Shown piece by piece: positions 6,355 through 7,396 of a stretch of 7,396 nucleotides of DNA. The stretch's first letter is position 1; each line of letters starts with the position of its first letter. The stretch is taken from contig JACQVO010000103.1 in the NCBI GenBank assembly GCA_016209725.1, positions 1 to 7,396 on the forward strand, given 5' to 3'. The stretch comes from Candidatus Methylomirabilota bacterium (GTDB lineage Bacteria > Methylomirabilota > Methylomirabilia > Methylomirabilales > 2-02-FULL-66-22). A program made the translations under genes and the position numbers. Under the pieces are notes generated by a model. It had not been told where the DNA came from. It worked only from the letters and a program-made list of their open reading frames with translations, and did no database searches.

Positions 6355-6647
6355 GACGAGGTCCCATCCTTCCATTTGCAGGGAAAGGTAGCCCTGCTCA
6401 TCCGCGATGTCTATCCCCCGTCCGGCACGGTTTCGAGGAAATAAAGGGCCATGACGGCATAGCCCGTTCGGGCCGGGCCGCCCGGATCGTCGCGTCACTG
6501 CAAGGCCTGTGGGTCGTGAGTTGCTATGTGGATGGTGTTACGAACCATAAGATCAGCATGGGCGGCAGCCTATCCCAGGAGGCGCGCGTGGTCTGCAGCT
6601 TGGGAACACGCGATTTCACCGCACCGGGTGACAGATGGAGAATGCGC
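6355..6647. other. Region with no supported gene upstream of the operon
   Basis: About 290 bases between the receiver-like gene and the integrase relic hold no convincing protein on either strand. The leftward frame of the receiver gene stays open back to 6498, so a longer N-terminus is possible. The leftward operon promoter should lie here, but I see no good sigma-70 or sigma-54 pair. One 12-bp inverted repeat, GCCCGTTCGGGC (6462-6473), is present. Confidence 0.4.
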
Positions 6648-6677
6648 TTGACGTGGCGGATGGACTTCCCATACGAT
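6648..6677 (+). promoter_or_regulatory. Possible sigma-70-type promoter for the integrase relic
   Basis: TTGACG (6648-6653) and TACGAT (6672-6677) are separated by 18 bp and point rightward. This matches 5/6 at -35 and 4/6 at -10. They sit just upstream of the ATG at 6703, which has GGAAGGGG 8 nt before it. Plausible as the former integrase promoter; there is no support beyond position and similarity. Confidence 0.27.
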
Positions 6678-6702
6678 GCAGCCACCGGAAGGGGTTCACG
6701 TC

Positions 6703-6979
6703 ATGACGAGCATGAAGGATCCCGTGTCCCCCCAGAAACCCAAGCTCCTTGACCGCGTCCGGCTCACCATGCGCGCCATCATGACAGCAGCGACATCCGG
6801 CGCTGGAGGATGGGTACCTGTCTGCCGCCTGTCTGCCGCCTGTCTGCCGTGCTGGCACAGGCAGGCAACGCACAGGCAGGCGGGAAGTCTTGGGGCATTC
6901 CGACGTCAGCACGACGATGATCTATACCCACGGCCTGAACCGGGGGCCGGCGGCCGTCCGCAGCCCAGCAGACCGGCTA
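6703..6979 (+). pseudogene. Internally deleted integron-integrase-like tyrosine recombinase
   Basis: Two ends of a tyrosine recombinase remain, in different reading frames. From ATG 6703 to about 6777 the product reads MTSMKDPVSPQKPKLLDRVR and then LTMRA, the typical N-terminus of IntI-like integrases (normally followed by RHYS.RTE.AY). From about 6800 in another frame comes ALEDGY (6800-6817), then a repeat insertion, then EVLGHSDVSTTMIYTHGLNRG and VRSPADRL, ending near 6979. This second part holds the histidine of LGH and the catalytic tyrosine (codon 6923-6925) of the family C-terminus. About 250 residues, including the Arg-His-Arg catalytic core, are missing, so it cannot be active. The segment from TAC 6817 to LGH is 24 codons instead of the usual 8, because of the inserted repeat. 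The frame stays open past 6979, but that extension is not family-like. Confidence 0.85.
6818..6881. repeat. Small GC-rich repeat element inserted in the integrase relic
   Basis: Three tandem 11-bp units, CTGTCTGCCGC (6818-6828), its identical copy (6829-6839) and CTGTCTGCCGT (6840-6850), are followed by two copies of CACAGGCAGGC (6856-6866 and 6871-6881) separated by AACG. The two halves are partly complementary (GCCTGTCTG against GCCTGCCTG), so the block can fold as an imperfect hairpin. It interrupts the conserved integrase segment between ...LEDGY and EVLGH, so it arrived after the gene. This is the form of a REP- or MITE-like dispersed repeat, though copies elsewhere in the genome cannot be checked here. 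Confidence 0.7.
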
Positions 6980-7031
6980 GTGGTCCTGCACACCCCTGCG
7001 CCGCCACCGCCCCCGGGCAACCGGCCGGCCG

Positions 7032-7056
7032 AAATAGACTGCAGGCGCCCGCAGCC
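7032..7056. repeat. Hairpin repeat, copy 1
   Basis: This has the form AAATAG-A-CTGCAG-GCGCCC-GCAGCC. The core CTGCAGGCGCCCGCAG is a 16-bp palindrome with one mismatched pair. It matches the copy at 7145-7169 at 20 of 25 positions, most differences falling in the six loop bases. Confidence 0.5.
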
Positions 7057-7144
7057 TATCCCGGTGAGGTCCACCGCCCTTGCCGCGAGGCCGGGGCCTT
7101 TGCCATCAAGGGGATACCCTCAGAACCTAGGGCCAGGCGTAGCC

Positions 7145-7169
7145 AAATAGGCTGCAGCTCCCTGCAGCC
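7145..7169. repeat. Hairpin repeat, copy 2
   Basis: This has the form AAATAG-G-CTGCAG-CTCCCT-GCAGCC. GGCTGCAG (7150-7157) and CTGCAGCC (7162-7169) form a perfect 8-bp stem with a CTCC loop. It pairs with the related copy 113 bp to the left. Between the copies (7057-7144) I see no gene. Together with the hairpin at 7180-7195 it could also serve to end leftward transcription. Confidence 0.5.
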
Positions 7170-7171
7170 CT

Positions 7172-7195
7172 AAAGGAAATAGACAGGTCTGTCTA
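7172..7195 (-). terminator. Possible intrinsic terminator for leftward transcription
   Basis: TAGACAG-GT-CTGTCTA (7180-7195) is a perfect inverted repeat. Read leftward, the stem is followed by TTTCCTTTA. It begins 9 nt after the stop of the possible leftward gene at the right edge. The stem is short and only half GC, so termination would be weak. Confidence 0.3.
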
Positions 7196-7203
7196 CTTCG
7201 GCG

Positions 7204-7396
7204 TCACTCGGACGCGCTGAATAGGCGGCGTTTCGAGATCAGTAGAGGTTCCATGGCATCGTCCAGAATGCAGCCGCCGCTCAGGGTCATGCCGCCGAAG
7301 TTTCCTTCGACCCCGCCGAGGAAGGGGTGGTCGCCCGCTTCGAGCGTTCGGCCTCGGCCCACGCCAGCAATCTGTTCCGTGCAATCCCCAGACGTC
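7204..7396 (-). CDS. Possible C-terminal end of an unrecognised leftward gene (partial)
   Basis: A leftward frame is open from the right edge for 63 residues to a TGA at 7206-7204. It ends GGMTLSGGCILDDAMEPLLI and then SKRRLFSASE. I do not recognise the family. A possible terminator hairpin just beyond the stop is mild support. Two other frames are about equally protein-like: a second leftward frame ending at 7287 (...ARNRLLAWAEAERSK...) and a rightward frame open from 7246 to the edge (...EVSFDPAEEGVVARFERSAS...). All three have similarly high third-position GC, so the choice is uncertain. Sequence beyond the right edge would settle it. Confidence 0.25.
   Translation of the reverse strand, partial: TSGDCTEQIAGVGRGRTLEAGDHPFLGGVEGNFGGMTLSGGCILDDAMEPLLISKRRLFSASE

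Noticed and set aside
5275..6444. 389-codon rightward open frame opposite the pentaheme cytochrome and receiver-like genes
   Set aside because: The opposite strand encodes five heme motifs and a receiver fold; this frame has no family features and spans two real genes.
6433..6452. Short leftward frame reading MALYFLET..., a possible leader peptide
   Set aside because: It has only about 13 codons, no ribosome site, and no attenuator structure around it.
6606..6632. TCACC...GGTGA inverted repeat as an operator of the leftward operon
   Set aside because: Only five-base arms with a six-base gap; this is common by chance in GC-rich DNA.
6516..6752. 78-codon rightward open frame between the operon and the integrase relic
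   Set aside because: It overlaps the integrase start in another frame, lacks a convincing ribosome site, and resembles nothing known.
6985..7200. attC-like integron recombination sites beside the integrase relic
   Set aside because: The hairpins at 7032-7056 and 7145-7169 lack the GTTRRRY/RYYYAAC core sites that define attC.
1..7396. CRISPR arrays, tRNA or rRNA genes
   Set aside because: No regularly spaced repeats of CRISPR size and no cloverleaf or rRNA-like sequence was seen.

Overview
The window is GC-rich and bacterial. It is dominated by one leftward (minus-strand) gene cluster encoding a periplasmic, membrane-anchored respiratory complex of the molybdopterin/iron-sulfur/NrfD type, together with three c-type cytochromes. 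Tat and Sec export signals, 11 CXXCH heme sites and about five Fe-S clusters point to a Gram-negative organism with rich anaerobic or microaerobic electron transport. The cytochrome/NrfD content and the short intergenic repeats would suit a deep-branching lineage such as NC10/Methylomirabilota, Rokubacteria or a relative. That placement is a guess from style, not something the sequence proves.

Layout in transcription order (right to left): (1) 6354-5893, a small receiver-like protein with no phosphorylation site and no DNA-binding domain; (2) 5883-4690, a pentaheme cytochrome with a C-terminal heme-free domain; (3) 4528-4172, a monoheme class I cytochrome c; (4) 4136-3630, a pentaheme class III/c7-like cytochrome; (5) 3550-1064, a Tat-exported molybdopterin oxidoreductase with one [4Fe-4S] motif; (6) 1038-355, a four-cluster ferredoxin subunit; (7) 353 to beyond the left edge, an NrfD/PsrC-type membrane subunit. 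Most junctions are short (1 to 35 nt, or about 80 nt before the large subunit). The exception is a 161-nt gap full of inverted repeats between genes 2 and 3. Genes 4-7 have the parts list of quinone-linked complexes such as Qrc (QrcABCD) or alternative complex III (ActA/B/C/E), but with the Mo-protein and ferredoxin parts unfused. The inferred role is electron transfer between the membrane quinone pool (NrfD), the Fe-S chain and periplasmic cytochromes. Direction and substrate cannot be read from the sequence.

To the right of the cluster (6355-7203) is a mobile-DNA scar. It holds the first about 25 and last about 35 codons of an integron-integrase-like tyrosine recombinase, with the middle deleted and a short GC-rich repeat element inserted inside the C-terminal part. 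This is followed by paired hairpins. The last about 190 bases may hold the end of another leftward gene, but its reading frame is ambiguous.

The most notable points are the degenerate receiver protein opening a cytochrome/Mo operon, the composition of the complex (5+1+5 hemes with unfused Mo/FeS/NrfD subunits), a perfect 18-bp palindrome between the Mo and FeS genes, and the integrase relic carrying an inserted repeat.
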